Below, piece by piece: positions 8,220 to 16,825 of a DNA stretch of 64,000 nt. This DNA comes from Leadbetterella sp040829825 (GTDB lineage: Bacteria; Bacteroidota; Bacteroidia; Cytophagales; Spirosomataceae), in the NCBI RefSeq assembly GCF_040829825.1, contig NZ_JBFOLH010000016.1. One strand, given 5' to 3'. A program made the translations under genes and the position numbers. The notes under the pieces were generated by a model. The model was given only the letters and a program-made list of their open reading frames with translations. It had not been told where the DNA came from and searched no databases. Numbering within the stretch: position 1 is the first letter of the stretch; each line of letters opens with the position of its first letter.

Positions 8220-9380
8220 ATGAGCGAGAAAATTTATGTGTTTGACACCACGCTGAGAGACGGCGAACAGGTGCCGGGATGCCAGCTGAACATCGACGAA
8301 AAGATCATGATAGCCAAAGAGCTGGATAAGCTGGGTGTAGATATTATTGAAGCCGGTTTCCCCGTATCAAGCCCCGGTGACTTCAGGGCCGTGGAAGCCA
8401 TTTCAAAGGCCGTGGAAAACGCTACCGTATGCGGGCTTACCCGGGCGGTAAAAAATGATATTGAAGTAGCCGCCGATGCACTGAAACATGCCCGGAAACC
8501 GCGTATTCATACGGGTATCGGGGCTTCAGATACCCATATCAGATACAAATTCAGCAGCACCCGTGAAGACATCCTGCAGCGGGCGGTAGAGGCCGTTAAA
8601 TTTGCCCGGACATTTGTGGAGGATGTGGAATTTTATGCAGAAGACGCCGGCCGTGCCGACATCGAATTCCTGGCCCGGCTGACCGAGGCCGTGATTCGTG
8701 CCGGGGCCACCGTGGTCAACCTGCCCGATACCACCGGTTACCTGCTTCCCCACCAGATGCATGAGCGCATTACCTACCTCATGAACCACGTACCGAATGT
8801 AGATAAGGCCATTCTTTCCATGCATAACCATAACGACCTGGGGCTGGCCACTGCCAATACCATTGCCGGCCTTACCGCCGGGGCACGCCAGGTAGAAGTG
8901 ACCATCAACGGCATCGGGGAAAGAGCCGGGAATACCTCGCTTGAGGAAGTGGCCATGATCCTGAAGCTTCATAAGCAGCTGGGACTGCACACCGACATCC
9001 GCTCGGAAATGCTGGCTCCGCTCAGCCGCCTGGTTTCCAAAACCATGCGTATGCCGGTACAGGCCAACAAGGCCATTGTTGGCCGCAATGCCTTTGCCCA
9101 CTCTTCAGGTATCCACCAGGACGGCTTCCTGAAGCATGCAGAAACCTACGAGATCATGACTCCACAGGAAGTAGGCGTAGACAAATCAGACATCATCCTG
9201 ACCGCCCGCAGCGGCCGGCACGCCCTGAAGCACCGTCTTGCCCTGCTCGGCTACGAGCTGGAAAAAGAAGAGCTCAATACCGTATATGAGAAATTCCTGG
9301 AACTGGCAGATGAAATCAAGGAAGTAAATGACGGCGGCCTGGTGAAGCTGATGAAAGAGCTGCAGGGGGTGAAGGAGTAG
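8220..9380 (+). CDS. leuA: 2-isopropylmalate synthase (short form)
   Basis: LeuA condenses 2-oxoisovalerate with acetyl-CoA in the first committed step of leucine synthesis. The protein has 386 residues and opens MSEKIYVFDTTLRDGEQVPG, the DTTLRDGEQ signature of the HMGL/DRE-TIM family; HNHNDLGLA and GIGERAGN follow. It covers the catalytic barrel and linker, but the long C-terminal leucine-binding domain of about 500-residue LeuA is absent. The start at 8220 is supported by the promoter at 8181. No leuB, leuC or leuD is adjacent. A related activity (homocitrate or citramalate synthase) is less likely but not excluded. Confidence 0.85.
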   Translation: MSEKIYVFDTTLRDGEQVPGCQLNIDEKIMIAKELDKLGVDIIEAGFPVSSPGDFRAVEAISKAVENATVCGLTRAVKNDIEVAADALKHARKPRIHTGIGASDTHIRYKFSSTREDILQRAVEAVKFARTFVEDVEFYAEDAGRADIEFLARLTEAVIRAGATVVNLPDTTGYLLPHQMHERITYLMNHVPNVDKAILSMHNHNDLGLATANTIAGLTAGARQVEVTINGIGERAGNTSLEEVAMILKLHKQLGLHTDIRSEMLAPLSRLVSKTMRMPVQANKAIVGRNAFAHSSGIHQDGFLKHAETYEIMTPQEVGVDKSDIILTARSGRHALKHRLALLGYELEKEELNTVYEKFLELADEIKEVNDGGLVKLMKELQGVKE

Positions 9381-9430
9381 GTAGTTCCGGGTAGATAGTT
9401 CCGAGTAAGTAGTACCGGGTAGTTACTTCC
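9378..9430. repeat. Family-B heptad array at the leuA stop codon
   Basis: The repeat starts at the TAG stop of leuA and has units of 14 bp (CCGGGTAGATAGTT, CCGAGTAAGTAGTA, CCGGGTAGTTACTT). It is the inverted counterpart of the array at 10151-10235, so the two arms flank plsY. Confidence 0.8.
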
Positions 9431-9451
9431 AACTCTTGCACTATTTTAATA

Positions 9452-9480
9452 TTGTATCCCGGTTGATTTTTGTAGCTTTG
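9452..9480 (+). promoter_or_regulatory. Promoter of plsY
   Basis: TTG (9452-9454) and TAGCTTTG (9473-9480) are separated by 18 bp, close to the Bacteroidota consensus. The plsY ATG follows 18 bp later. Confidence 0.65.
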
Positions 9481-9498
9481 CCCAAATTTTAAATCGGT

Positions 9499-10089
9499 AT
9501 GATGTTTTTAGAATTTGTGCTGGCTTTTCTAATCGGTTCTGTCCCAACCGCTTATTGGTACGCTAAATACGTTCATCACCTCGATATCCGGCAGCACGGC
9601 AGCGGGAATATCGGGGCGACCAACTCCCTGCGCGTACTCGGTAAAAAGGCCGGCATAATTGTATTATTTATTGATATGCTGAAAGGATTGATCCCGGTGT
9701 TGATCGCCGGAAAACTCGGGTTCACCCCCGAAAACATCCTTTTGACCGGCGTATTTTCTGTTCTGGGACATCTCTTCTCCCCCTTCGTGGGCTTTAAGGG
9801 CGGTAAGGGTATCGCCACCGGCTTCGGGGTGATCCTGGCCTTTTCACCGTGGGCCGCCCTGATCAGCATAGCGGTTTTCGGCATAGTGCTCTACTTTTCA
9901 CGCTATGTTTCGCTGGGGTCTGTATGCGGTGTGCTGGCTTTCTGGGTGTATACCTGCTTCCAGGCCGGAAACTCCCCGAAAATGCTGATCATAGCCACGG
10001 TTCTGGCAGCATTGCTTATTATCTCTCACCGCAAAAACCTGGCCCGCCTGTTGAACGGTACAGAAAACCGGCTCTCCGGTAAACGCTGA
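9499..10089 (+). CDS. plsY: Acyl-phosphate glycerol-3-phosphate acyltransferase
   Basis: PlsY transfers an acyl group from acyl-phosphate to sn-glycerol 3-phosphate, the first step of phospholipid synthesis, in the inner membrane. The 196 residues contain about six to seven hydrophobic segments and the PlsY motifs GSGNIGATN and FKGGKGIATGFG. The length is usual for the family. Two ATG codons stand together at 9499 and 9502; either may be used. The gene has its own promoter and is bracketed by inverted family-B repeats. Confidence 0.93.
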   Translation: MMFLEFVLAFLIGSVPTAYWYAKYVHHLDIRQHGSGNIGATNSLRVLGKKAGIIVLFIDMLKGLIPVLIAGKLGFTPENILLTGVFSVLGHLFSPFVGFKGGKGIATGFGVILAFSPWAALISIAVFGIVLYFSRYVSLGSVCGVLAFWVYTCFQAGNSPKMLIIATVLAALLIISHRKNLARLLNGTENRLSGKR

Positions 10090-10150
10090 ACAGGAATCAG
10101 CCTGTTCTCCTGTCCGGAACCAAACATCCCGAACTCATCCCTCCAAACTA

Positions 10151-10235
10151 ACCACCCGGTACTCGAAACTCGTCACCCGGTACTACTTACCCGGAACTAT
10201 CTACTCGGCACTAACTACTCGGTACTAACTACTCC
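10151..10235. repeat. Family-B heptad array at the recO stop codon
   Basis: Units beginning CGGTACT, CGGAACT, CGGCACT and CGGTACT are spaced 21, 14, 14 and 14 bp apart, all multiples of seven. The recO stop codon (10229-10231 on the minus strand) is part of the final ACTACTC unit. A more degenerate extension reaches back to about 10125. Confidence 0.8.
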
Positions 10236-10912
10236 AACACCTCCTTCAACACCTGAACAGACCTCACCCCGGTAAAACCGTCTACATGCAGCCGGTAAAA
10301 ATCAAGCAGCCGGTCCAGTGCAAACATTCGCTGGCTTTTACCGATATCCAGTTTCCCGCCGAACGGCATCTCCAGTATCTTTTGCAGCACGGCCTCCTCC
10401 CCGGTTCCCATAGGTATGCTGTTTTCCTGCAGCTGCTTCCGGATATCGCGGGCGGTCTCCGGCCCGAACCCCAGGTAAGCGCTCAGGCTCATCAGGAAAA
10501 AAAGATGAAAATTTTCTACCTGCTCCTCCTGCTCCTCCAGGAAAAGCAGGGCTTCCTGCAGGAAATTGAAAAGAGCCGGGTTCCCGGTATGTTCACGAAG
10601 GGTCAGCCCCAGGATCTCTGTAACGAACATGCCCAGCGTCATCTTCTTGATGTCAGTGGGAATATGAAAAAACGGGTGTCCGCAGCGGATCTCCGAAATA
10701 CGTTGAATCTCAACTCCCGGCTTGAAATACACGACCAGGTCAACCAGGGTCAGGGGCTGAAAGAGGGCGATTTTTCCCTTGCTCCGGGCACTCCGCACCC
10801 CGTTTTCCACATACGTCTGCAAACCAAACTCTTCCGTATAAATCTTTACGATGATAGAGGTTTCCTTATACCGGATATAATTTAAAACGATCCCCCTTGT
10901 TTTATGCAACAT
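10229..10912 (-). CDS. recO: DNA repair protein RecO
   Basis: The 227-residue protein begins MLHKTRGIVLNYIRYKETSIIVKIYTEEFG, the typical N-terminal OB-fold of RecO. A helical C-terminal region ends KEVLE. RecO loads RecA on SSB-coated single strands with RecR. The zinc-finger cysteines found in some RecO proteins are not visible. It overlaps the upstream membrane-protein gene by 11 bases, so the two form one operon. Confidence 0.9.
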   Translation of the reverse strand: MLHKTRGIVLNYIRYKETSIIVKIYTEEFGLQTYVENGVRSARSKGKIALFQPLTLVDLVVYFKPGVEIQRISEIRCGHPFFHIPTDIKKMTLGMFVTEILGLTLREHTGNPALFNFLQEALLFLEEQEEQVENFHLFFLMSLSAYLGFGPETARDIRKQLQENSIPMGTGEEAVLQKILEMPFGGKLDIGKSQRMFALDRLLDFYRLHVDGFTGVRSVQVLKEVLE

Positions 10913-11486
10913 GACCTGCCAGGAAAAGAATAACCGCCACCCACAATACCGTCACAAAGCCCATATACCGGATCAGTAATTTCATGTTCAGTATATTGGG
11001 TGGATTCACACTGAATATAAAGGCTTCCACGTACTGCTGGTTCCGGAACACCCGCGCCAGCATCAGGCCCGTGGCCACCAGCCCGGCCAGCGCAAACAAC
11101 AAATGAACCGCTATGAGAAAAGCGAGGAAATAATTCCCCTGCTGCACCGGGTCTGGCACCGCCCGCTGCACCGGCAGCACCATGACCTGCAAAACCACAA
11201 AAAAAACGCTGCAGGCAAAAGACGCCCCCAGGCAAAACCGGCCCGCTGCAAACCGCTGCAACCGGGAGAACCGGGCGCTCAGCACCAGGAAAACAAACGC
11301 AAGCACCAGCACACCTGCAGCCGTATACACCAACGACCCCGGCTCGGGTGCGGCGATAAGGCCCGCCCGGAGATTCTGCCTGAATTTGTACAGGGAATAC
11401 AGCATTACCCCCAGCATAGACACCATGCCCAACACCAGCAGAAAACCGTAAGGTTCGTATCTTTTTATCTCCTTTTCATCGCTCAT
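10902..11486 (-). CDS. Heme-copper oxidase subunit III-like membrane protein
   Basis: The protein has 194 residues and five hydrophobic segments: about residues 14-32, 53-70, 85-105, 122-145 and 170-190. Segment layout and the final RYMGFVTVLWVAVILFLAG resemble cytochrome c oxidase subunit III of Bacteroidota, which is about the same length. The His/Glu positions usually seen in subunit III helices are mostly missing, so it may be a divergent or non-catalytic relative. No other oxidase subunit is nearby. It is co-transcribed with recO. Confidence 0.5.
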   Translation of the reverse strand: MSDEKEIKRYEPYGFLLVLGMVSMLGVMLYSLYKFRQNLRAGLIAAPEPGSLVYTAAGVLVLAFVFLVLSARFSRLQRFAAGRFCLGASFACSVFFVVLQVMVLPVQRAVPDPVQQGNYFLAFLIAVHLLFALAGLVATGLMLARVFRNQQYVEAFIFSVNPPNILNMKLLIRYMGFVTVLWVAVILFLAGHVA

Positions 11487-11511
11487 TCCTCAGAATCCGC
11501 TATATTTAACT

Positions 11512-11540
11512 CAAATTTAGTGGCAAAAAAAGAATACCAA
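11512..11540 (-). promoter_or_regulatory. Promoter of the subunit III-like gene and recO
   Basis: On the minus strand TAAATTTG (11512-11519) is preceded 18 bp upstream by TTG (11538-11540). The start codon at 11486 is 25 bp downstream. Confidence 0.55.
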
Positions 11541-11561
11541 CTTTAAAAGTTAAAAAGTTAC

Positions 11562-13565
11562 GTGAGATCTTCATCCGGAATTGCTTTTCTAATCCTCTGC
11601 CTGATGCCGCTGGTAAGCTCGTTCGCCCAGGGTATCTGTACCGATAGCCGGTATGCGCCCGGTGGATTTAAGCTGAGCAGCAACGATATCTGCCATAACG
11701 AAACCGTCACCGTCACCAACACCGCCGATGTAAAAGATGCGGTATACTACTATAACTACCGGGGAGAGTCATACGAAGAGGTGCTCGCGTCGGGCAGTCC
11801 TGCCCTTGATCTGCGTGCCGTTGAAAAACCGGGTCTTTACCAGGTGATCCAGGTAGGCAAAAAAGACGGGAAAGAAACCGTGTACTGCCTCCCGGAAAAA
11901 ATAAAAGTGCGGAACTCCAGCACGCCGGTCTTCAGCTACACCTATTGCACACACCCCACCGTGCTGCAGATCAGCATACCCGCTCACCCTTTAAATGACT
12001 ATTCAAGCTATAAAATTACCATCAACGACGAGGTCCATACCGTAGCGCCCGGCAACTCGCCCTACAGCTTCCCGGTACAGAACGTAACCAATAAGCTGAC
12101 CATTGCCGGGCAGGGTGGCAGTAAAACCTGCTCCTCACCGCCCATGACCACGGTAATTCCACCGTTTAATCCCGCAGGAAAAGACTTTGACTACTACCCG
12201 GAGATCAAAGAGCTCAAAGTGCTGGAAGACAAGAGCATCAGCCTCGACTTCCGGGGGCAGTACGGCCAGACCTACAACCTCTTCAGGTACCCGGCAGGCC
12301 AGCCCAATGTAGGGCTTACCCCTGTCAGAAACAACCTGGATCCTGCCGTGGACGACCGGATAGCCGATACTCCGCCGAATCCTGACCTGGTCTATTGCTA
12401 CTTTATTCAACCTGCTATGGCCGACTGCGGGCTGTTTTCTTTGCGCTCAGGCGACATCTGCTCCGTACCGCTCACTTCACCCCTGCCACCTACCACAACC
12501 ACTGCGTACCTGCAATGGCGCAGCCATGCCGTTGGAACGGTGGCTTCTGATGTGGTGAAGATCAGCGACACCCAAACCGAAATAATACCGGTAAACGGGC
12601 TCACTACCTACCAGGATGATCACCTCGACTGCTCAAAAAGAAACTGCTACCGCATCCGGGTAACCTACTCGGGCGTTGTCAGCGGTGCCAATTTCTCGGG
12701 CAGCAGCCTCTCTAACCAGATCTGCACCGACCACCGCGTTGATCTGACCGACTTTCCCTCCGGGGCATACGTCACTACCCAGGGCACGGAAAACCGTATA
12801 AATTTTGAAGGTAACGGGCTAAGCCCCTATACACTGGACCGTTGGGAGCTGTTTAAGCACGACGGCACCGACTATGCCCTGGCCGAAGTACTGCCGGCAG
12901 ACGGACCCACGGTGTACATCACCGACCCTGATGCGGTCACCAAAAGTGAAAAATACAAAGTGCGGTACGTGGACCAATGCGGGAACGCTTCCGTCTTCAC
13001 ACCCGAATTCAGCTCCGTATTCCTCTCGGAAAGCGGCAACAGCACGCTCAACTGGACGGCCGCCGTTCCGTTTGCCGAAGCCGGTATCAATCACTATAGC
13101 ATCATTTATTACGAAGGCGACACCCCCTCCGGTCCCCCACTGGGTACCCAGCAGGCAGGTGCTTCCATCCACTCGCACGCCATCAACACCGCCGCCTTTA
13201 ACAGCACCGGCACTTTCGTGGTAAAAACCATAAGCAGCGACGGGCGGGAGTCATCTTCCAACCCGGTGACCTTTGCCGTTAAGGGTGCTCTTTTCCTGCC
13301 TACTGCCTTTTCGCCGAACAACGATAACACCAATGATACCTTTGCCGCCGTTGGCAACCTGGCCAGCATCCGTACCTTCCGCATGGAAATTTTCAGCTCC
13401 TCAGGCCAGAAAGTAGCAGAAGTGCTGGATCCCACCAAAGGCTGGGACGGCCGCCTGCCCAACGGTGAGCGGGCCCTCTTCGGTAATTACCTCTATACCC
13501 TCAAAGCCGAAATGGTCAACGGGCAGGTGATCAGCAAGAACGGAAGCTTTGTGCTGCTCTATTAG
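11562..13565 (+). CDS. Large exported protein with gliding-type (T9SS type B) C-terminal domain
   Basis: The 667-residue product has a signal peptide (IAFLILCLMPLVSSFAQG) and ends in a gliding motility-associated C-terminal domain, seen as FLPTAFSPNNDNTNDTF followed by GWDGRLPNG and NYLYTLKAE. That domain directs export through the type IX secretion system to the cell surface. The middle consists of beta-rich, fibronectin- or PKD-like segments with scattered cysteines. The start codon is GTG; no ATG lies in frame before the signal peptide. Function of the mature protein is unknown, with adhesion or matrix roles plausible. Confidence 0.8.
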   Translation: MRSSSGIAFLILCLMPLVSSFAQGICTDSRYAPGGFKLSSNDICHNETVTVTNTADVKDAVYYYNYRGESYEEVLASGSPALDLRAVEKPGLYQVIQVGKKDGKETVYCLPEKIKVRNSSTPVFSYTYCTHPTVLQISIPAHPLNDYSSYKITINDEVHTVAPGNSPYSFPVQNVTNKLTIAGQGGSKTCSSPPMTTVIPPFNPAGKDFDYYPEIKELKVLEDKSISLDFRGQYGQTYNLFRYPAGQPNVGLTPVRNNLDPAVDDRIADTPPNPDLVYCYFIQPAMADCGLFSLRSGDICSVPLTSPLPPTTTTAYLQWRSHAVGTVASDVVKISDTQTEIIPVNGLTTYQDDHLDCSKRNCYRIRVTYSGVVSGANFSGSSLSNQICTDHRVDLTDFPSGAYVTTQGTENRINFEGNGLSPYTLDRWELFKHDGTDYALAEVLPADGPTVYITDPDAVTKSEKYKVRYVDQCGNASVFTPEFSSVFLSESGNSTLNWTAAVPFAEAGINHYSIIYYEGDTPSGPPLGTQQAGASIHSHAINTAAFNSTGTFVVKTISSDGRESSSNPVTFAVKGALFLPTAFSPNNDNTNDTFAAVGNLASIRTFRMEIFSSSGQKVAEVLDPTKGWDGRLPNGERALFGNYLYTLKAEMVNGQVISKNGSFVLLY

Positions 13566-13608
13566 TAATTCCGGGTGGAGAGTAATGGGTGGGAAATAAC
13601 GGGTAGAG
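13563..13608. repeat. Family-B heptad array at the T9SS cargo gene stop
   Basis: The array starts at the TAG stop codon and has 14-bp units beginning GGGTGGA, GGGTGGG and GGGTAGA. It is inverted relative to the tandem array at 13721-13834, and the two can pair across about 110 bp. Confidence 0.7.
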
Positions 13609-13720
13609 CTGGCATCTGTCAGTTCGGGTGAAGACGGGAACCAGGTGCCTCCCGACAGCCTCACTGGCAAACTCCGCACTTTCATGCTCGTTTATGCTCG
13701 AGGTGACAGAAGATACCTCA

Positions 13721-13834
13721 CCCGGAACTCTCTACCCGGAACTCTCCACTCGGAACTCTCTACTCAGAACTCTCCACTCGGAACTCTCTACCCGGAACTC
13801 TCCACTCGGAACTCTCTACTCGGAACTCGGAACT
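13721..13834. repeat. Tandem array of seven 14-bp units plus partial units (family B)
   Basis: Seven complete units of the type CYCGGAACTCTCYA follow each other without gaps from 13721 to 13818, then two shortened units. The unit is two heptads long. Short open frames through it give repeated Leu-Ser-Thr-rich peptides and are not genes. It ends 6 bp before the rimO promoter box. Confidence 0.9.
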
Positions 13835-13840
13835 AATTCG

Positions 13841-13848
13841 TATCTTTG
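13841..13848 (+). promoter_or_regulatory. TAnnTTTG box of rimO
   Basis: TATCTTTG lies 18 bp before the rimO ATG and directly after the family-B tandem array. No clear TTG is present at the expected upstream distance. Confidence 0.55.
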
Positions 13849-13866
13849 CCCCTAAATCGGGCATAA

Positions 13867-15177
13867 ATGAAAACCAAGGGCAATAAAAAGGCGAAAATCA
13901 ATATAGTAACACTGGGTTGTTCCAAAAACCTGGTCGATTCCGAGCTGCTGTATACGCAGCTGCGGGGAAACGGCATGAACGTTACCCATGAATCGGCTAA
14001 AGATGATTCGCAGATCGTGGTGATCAATACCTGCGGGTTCATTGATAATGCCAAGCAGGAAAGCATTGACACCATTCTCCGGTATGTAGACGCCAAAGAG
14101 GCCGGCCAGGTAGAAAAAGTATTCGTAACGGGCTGCCTGTCGCACCGGTACCGCCATGAGCTGGAAACCGAGATCCCCCAGGTAGACTCCTGGTTTGGCA
14201 CCAATGAGCTTCCCCGGCTGCTGAAAACCCTGAAAGCCGATTACAAGCACGAGCTGATCGGCGAGCGCCTGCTGACCACCCCTTCCCATTACGCCTACAT
14301 GAAAATTGCAGAAGGCTGTGACCGGCCCTGCAGCTTCTGCGCCATTCCGCTGATGCGGGGTAAACACGAGTCCAGACCCATAGACGAGCTGGTCCTTTCG
14401 GCCCGGAACATGGTGGCCAAAGGCACCAAAGAGATCATCCTTATTGCCCAGGACCTGACCTATTACGGACTGGACCTCTACAAAAAAAGAAACCTGTCAG
14501 AGCTCCTGGCCCGCCTTTCCGATATTGACGGCCTGGAATGGATACGGCTTCAATACGCCTATCCCGCCGGGTTCCCGATGGATATACTGGATGTAATGGC
14601 CGAGCGTTCCAACATCTGCAAATACCTGGACATGCCCCTGCAGCACGGATCGAGTGAAATGCTGAAAAAAATGCGGCGGGGCATTGACCGCCCCAAAACC
14701 GAGCAGCTGCTCCAAACCATCCGCGAAAAAATTCCCGGCATCCACATGAGAACCACCCTTATTGTGGGGCACCCCGGTGAAACCGAAGACATGTTCGAAG
14801 AAATGTACCGTTTCGTTGAAGCGCAACGCTTTGAGCGTCTGGGAGTTTTCCAGTACTCCCACGAAGAGCAGACCCATTCCTACTCGTTTGAAGACAATGT
14901 TACCCCGGAAGAAAAGCAGGAAAGAACCGACCTTATCATGGAATTGCAGCAGGGCATTTCCGAAGAAAAGAACAAGGCCAAGATAGGGCAGGAATTCCGG
15001 GTGCTGATAGACAAAAAAGAAAGCGGCCACTTTGTGGGCCGCACCGAGTTTGACTCGCCTGAAGTAGACAATGAAGTGCTGATACCCGCCGAGCATTATG
15101 TACGTATCGGCGACTTCGCCCGGGTAAAAATCACCTCGGCCACCGAATTCGACCTTTACGGCGTCCCCGTTATCTGA
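13867..15177 (+). CDS. rimO: Ribosomal protein S12 methylthiotransferase RimO
   Basis: RimO is a radical-SAM enzyme that methylthiolates an aspartate of ribosomal protein S12. The 436 residues show the N-terminal MTTase domain (LGCSKNLVDSE, INTCGFIDNAKQES, TGCLSHRY), the radical SAM motif CDRPCSFCAIP and a C-terminal TRAM domain. The three N-terminal cysteines for the second iron-sulfur cluster are present. The SKNLVDSE start separates it from the tRNA enzyme MiaB. Its 3' end overlaps the convergent gene by 8 bases. Confidence 0.95.
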   Translation: MKTKGNKKAKINIVTLGCSKNLVDSELLYTQLRGNGMNVTHESAKDDSQIVVINTCGFIDNAKQESIDTILRYVDAKEAGQVEKVFVTGCLSHRYRHELETEIPQVDSWFGTNELPRLLKTLKADYKHELIGERLLTTPSHYAYMKIAEGCDRPCSFCAIPLMRGKHESRPIDELVLSARNMVAKGTKEIILIAQDLTYYGLDLYKKRNLSELLARLSDIDGLEWIRLQYAYPAGFPMDILDVMAERSNICKYLDMPLQHGSSEMLKKMRRGIDRPKTEQLLQTIREKIPGIHMRTTLIVGHPGETEDMFEEMYRFVEAQRFERLGVFQYSHEEQTHSYSFEDNVTPEEKQERTDLIMELQQGISEEKNKAKIGQEFRVLIDKKESGHFVGRTEFDSPEVDNEVLIPAEHYVRIGDFARVKITSATEFDLYGVPVI

Positions 15178-16519
15178 GATACCGCGGGAACCGCGTAAAC
15201 CGCAGTCCTACGGCAAAATCAAGCCGGCTCAGGCTGATGGGTTCGGCCAGGTCACGCCGGCCCACGGTGCCCCCGTAATCCAGGCTCTTTAAGCGGCCGT
15301 AATTGTAGCCGCATTCAAAGCTCAGAATAACGTCACGCCCGGTTTCATTACTCCCCAGCAGGAAATCAATACCCAGGGTAGCGGCTCCTCCCCAGGTGCC
15401 ACCCCTGAACACATACTCCATCTGGTTTTCCACTCCTTTGTCGCTGTAAAAATAATACCCGGGGCTTACCGTAGCCACAATAAACGTCTTATAGTCCATT
15501 CCTATCCGCCCCAGCAGCGTGGCCCCTGCAAACTTGTGGTTCACTTTGCTTTCCAGTGAGCCCGTACGGTAATCACTGCCCGTTACCCGGTTAGGAAAAT
15601 CAAGCCGGTTGTTCTTGTTCGCTGACTGGTAGCTGTGGTAAGCTACGCCTATTCCCACGTGGTCATTCAGGAAAACGGCGGCATCCACCCCGTAGATCCA
15701 TCCTCTTCTCAGCTTCTCATTGAACAGGCCAAACGGTGTATTATCTGTATTTTCGTCAATAATATTGCCCAGTCCGCCCTTAAAGCCGATACGGTATTTA
15801 AGATAATTGGTGAATTCGGTCTTTCCTTTCAGCGGCGACACGTATTCATCTGATGCGGCCTCTTTTGTTACGGCTTCTTTCGCTATGATTTCTTTTGTTG
15901 CGGCTTCTTTCGCACCGGTCTTTTCTTCTGTCACGGGCCTTGTATCCGGGCTTCCGGCCGCTGTTTCCCGCTTATCTGCCGGGCTATTGCCGGCTGTCTC
16001 TCTCTTCGTCCCGGTTGTACTGCTCTCTTTACCAGCCGGCATACCGGCTGCAGAACGGCTCACGGCGGTTTCCTTACTGGCTGAAACAGCCGGGGTGCTT
16101 TCTTCTTTCCGGGTGGCCACCTCCTGCAAAGACGGCGACTCTTTCCGCTCCGTTGCCGGTACGGAGGCTTCACGGGCAGGCGGATGGGTATCCTGTTCCG
16201 GCCGGGAAGCGGCCTTCCGCGCCGTTGAACGGGCTGAGCTGCTGGCTACCGCCGGCTCCTTTTTGCCGGCAGTGAGATCCTCCGGGAAATAATTGTATTT
16301 AAACGAAGAAATGAGTGTTTTGAATATCTCGGTTTTTACCTGCTTTCCTTTTTCATTCACATACATATAGCTGAACCGCATGGAAGATTCATCCACGATA
16401 CGGCAACGGATCTGCTCACCTGCCTGGGTGATGATCAGGTCACGCATGGCGGCCTCCCGCTGGGCAGCGGCTCTGAAAGCAATCAGCAATAATAATAAAG
16501 TAAATATCCTTGAAAACAT
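15170..16519 (-). CDS. Outer-membrane barrel-like protein with Ala/Thr/Glu/Lys-rich linker
   Basis: The 449-residue product has a signal peptide and a small N-terminal domain (about residues 20-85). A low-complexity linker follows at about 95-225, rich in Ala, Ser, Thr, Glu and Lys, with a repeated EAxTKE-like pattern near its end. The C-terminal 220 residues look like an eight- to ten-strand outer-membrane barrel with alternating aromatic residues and a final LDFAVGLRFTRFPRYLR. The linker may cross the periplasm or peptidoglycan. I recognise no named family. Confidence 0.6.
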   Translation of the reverse strand: MFSRIFTLLLLLIAFRAAAQREAAMRDLIITQAGEQIRCRIVDESSMRFSYMYVNEKGKQVKTEIFKTLISSFKYNYFPEDLTAGKKEPAVASSSARSTARKAASRPEQDTHPPAREASVPATERKESPSLQEVATRKEESTPAVSASKETAVSRSAAGMPAGKESSTTGTKRETAGNSPADKRETAAGSPDTRPVTEEKTGAKEAATKEIIAKEAVTKEAASDEYVSPLKGKTEFTNYLKYRIGFKGGLGNIIDENTDNTPFGLFNEKLRRGWIYGVDAAVFLNDHVGIGVAYHSYQSANKNNRLDFPNRVTGSDYRTGSLESKVNHKFAGATLLGRIGMDYKTFIVATVSPGYYFYSDKGVENQMEYVFRGGTWGGAATLGIDFLLGSNETGRDVILSFECGYNYGRLKSLDYGGTVGRRDLAEPISLSRLDFAVGLRFTRFPRYLR

Positions 16520-16825
16520 AGACTCCTTCTCACATTTAGCACACCCTGTAAACTAAAACGATACACCGGTCGGTTTCCGTGCAGAGAACAAATCCCAAAA
16601 ATCATACCATTCATCGGATTTTAAAAAAAAGTGATTAAACGGCATAAAATTTGCATTAAAATTTGCAAAAGTCTCAAATAGTTTAGATTTTTGACACAGA
16701 ACTACGGGCAGTAGCGGCTTTCCTCTGAAAAATCACCCTCTTACCCCGTGAACATTTTTCATCATTAAAACACTTATTTGATACAATATGGTATAAAACT
16801 CTACGTTAACTAATGTGAAAATATA
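16520..16825. other. Intergenic region between divergent genes
   Basis: AT-rich non-coding DNA that must contain promoters for the barrel protein and for the ECF sigma operon. A direct repeat AAAATTTGCA occurs twice near 16647-16670. No exact TAnnTTTG box was found on either strand, which would be consistent with control by an alternative sigma factor. Confidence 0.4.

Noticed and set aside
13721..13834. CRISPR array
   Set aside because: Units are 14 bp with no spacers, and no cas genes are present.
13628..13855. Open frames with repeated Leu-Ser-Thr-rich peptides
   Set aside because: They are translations of the 14-bp tandem array in more than one frame and have no start context or known similarity.
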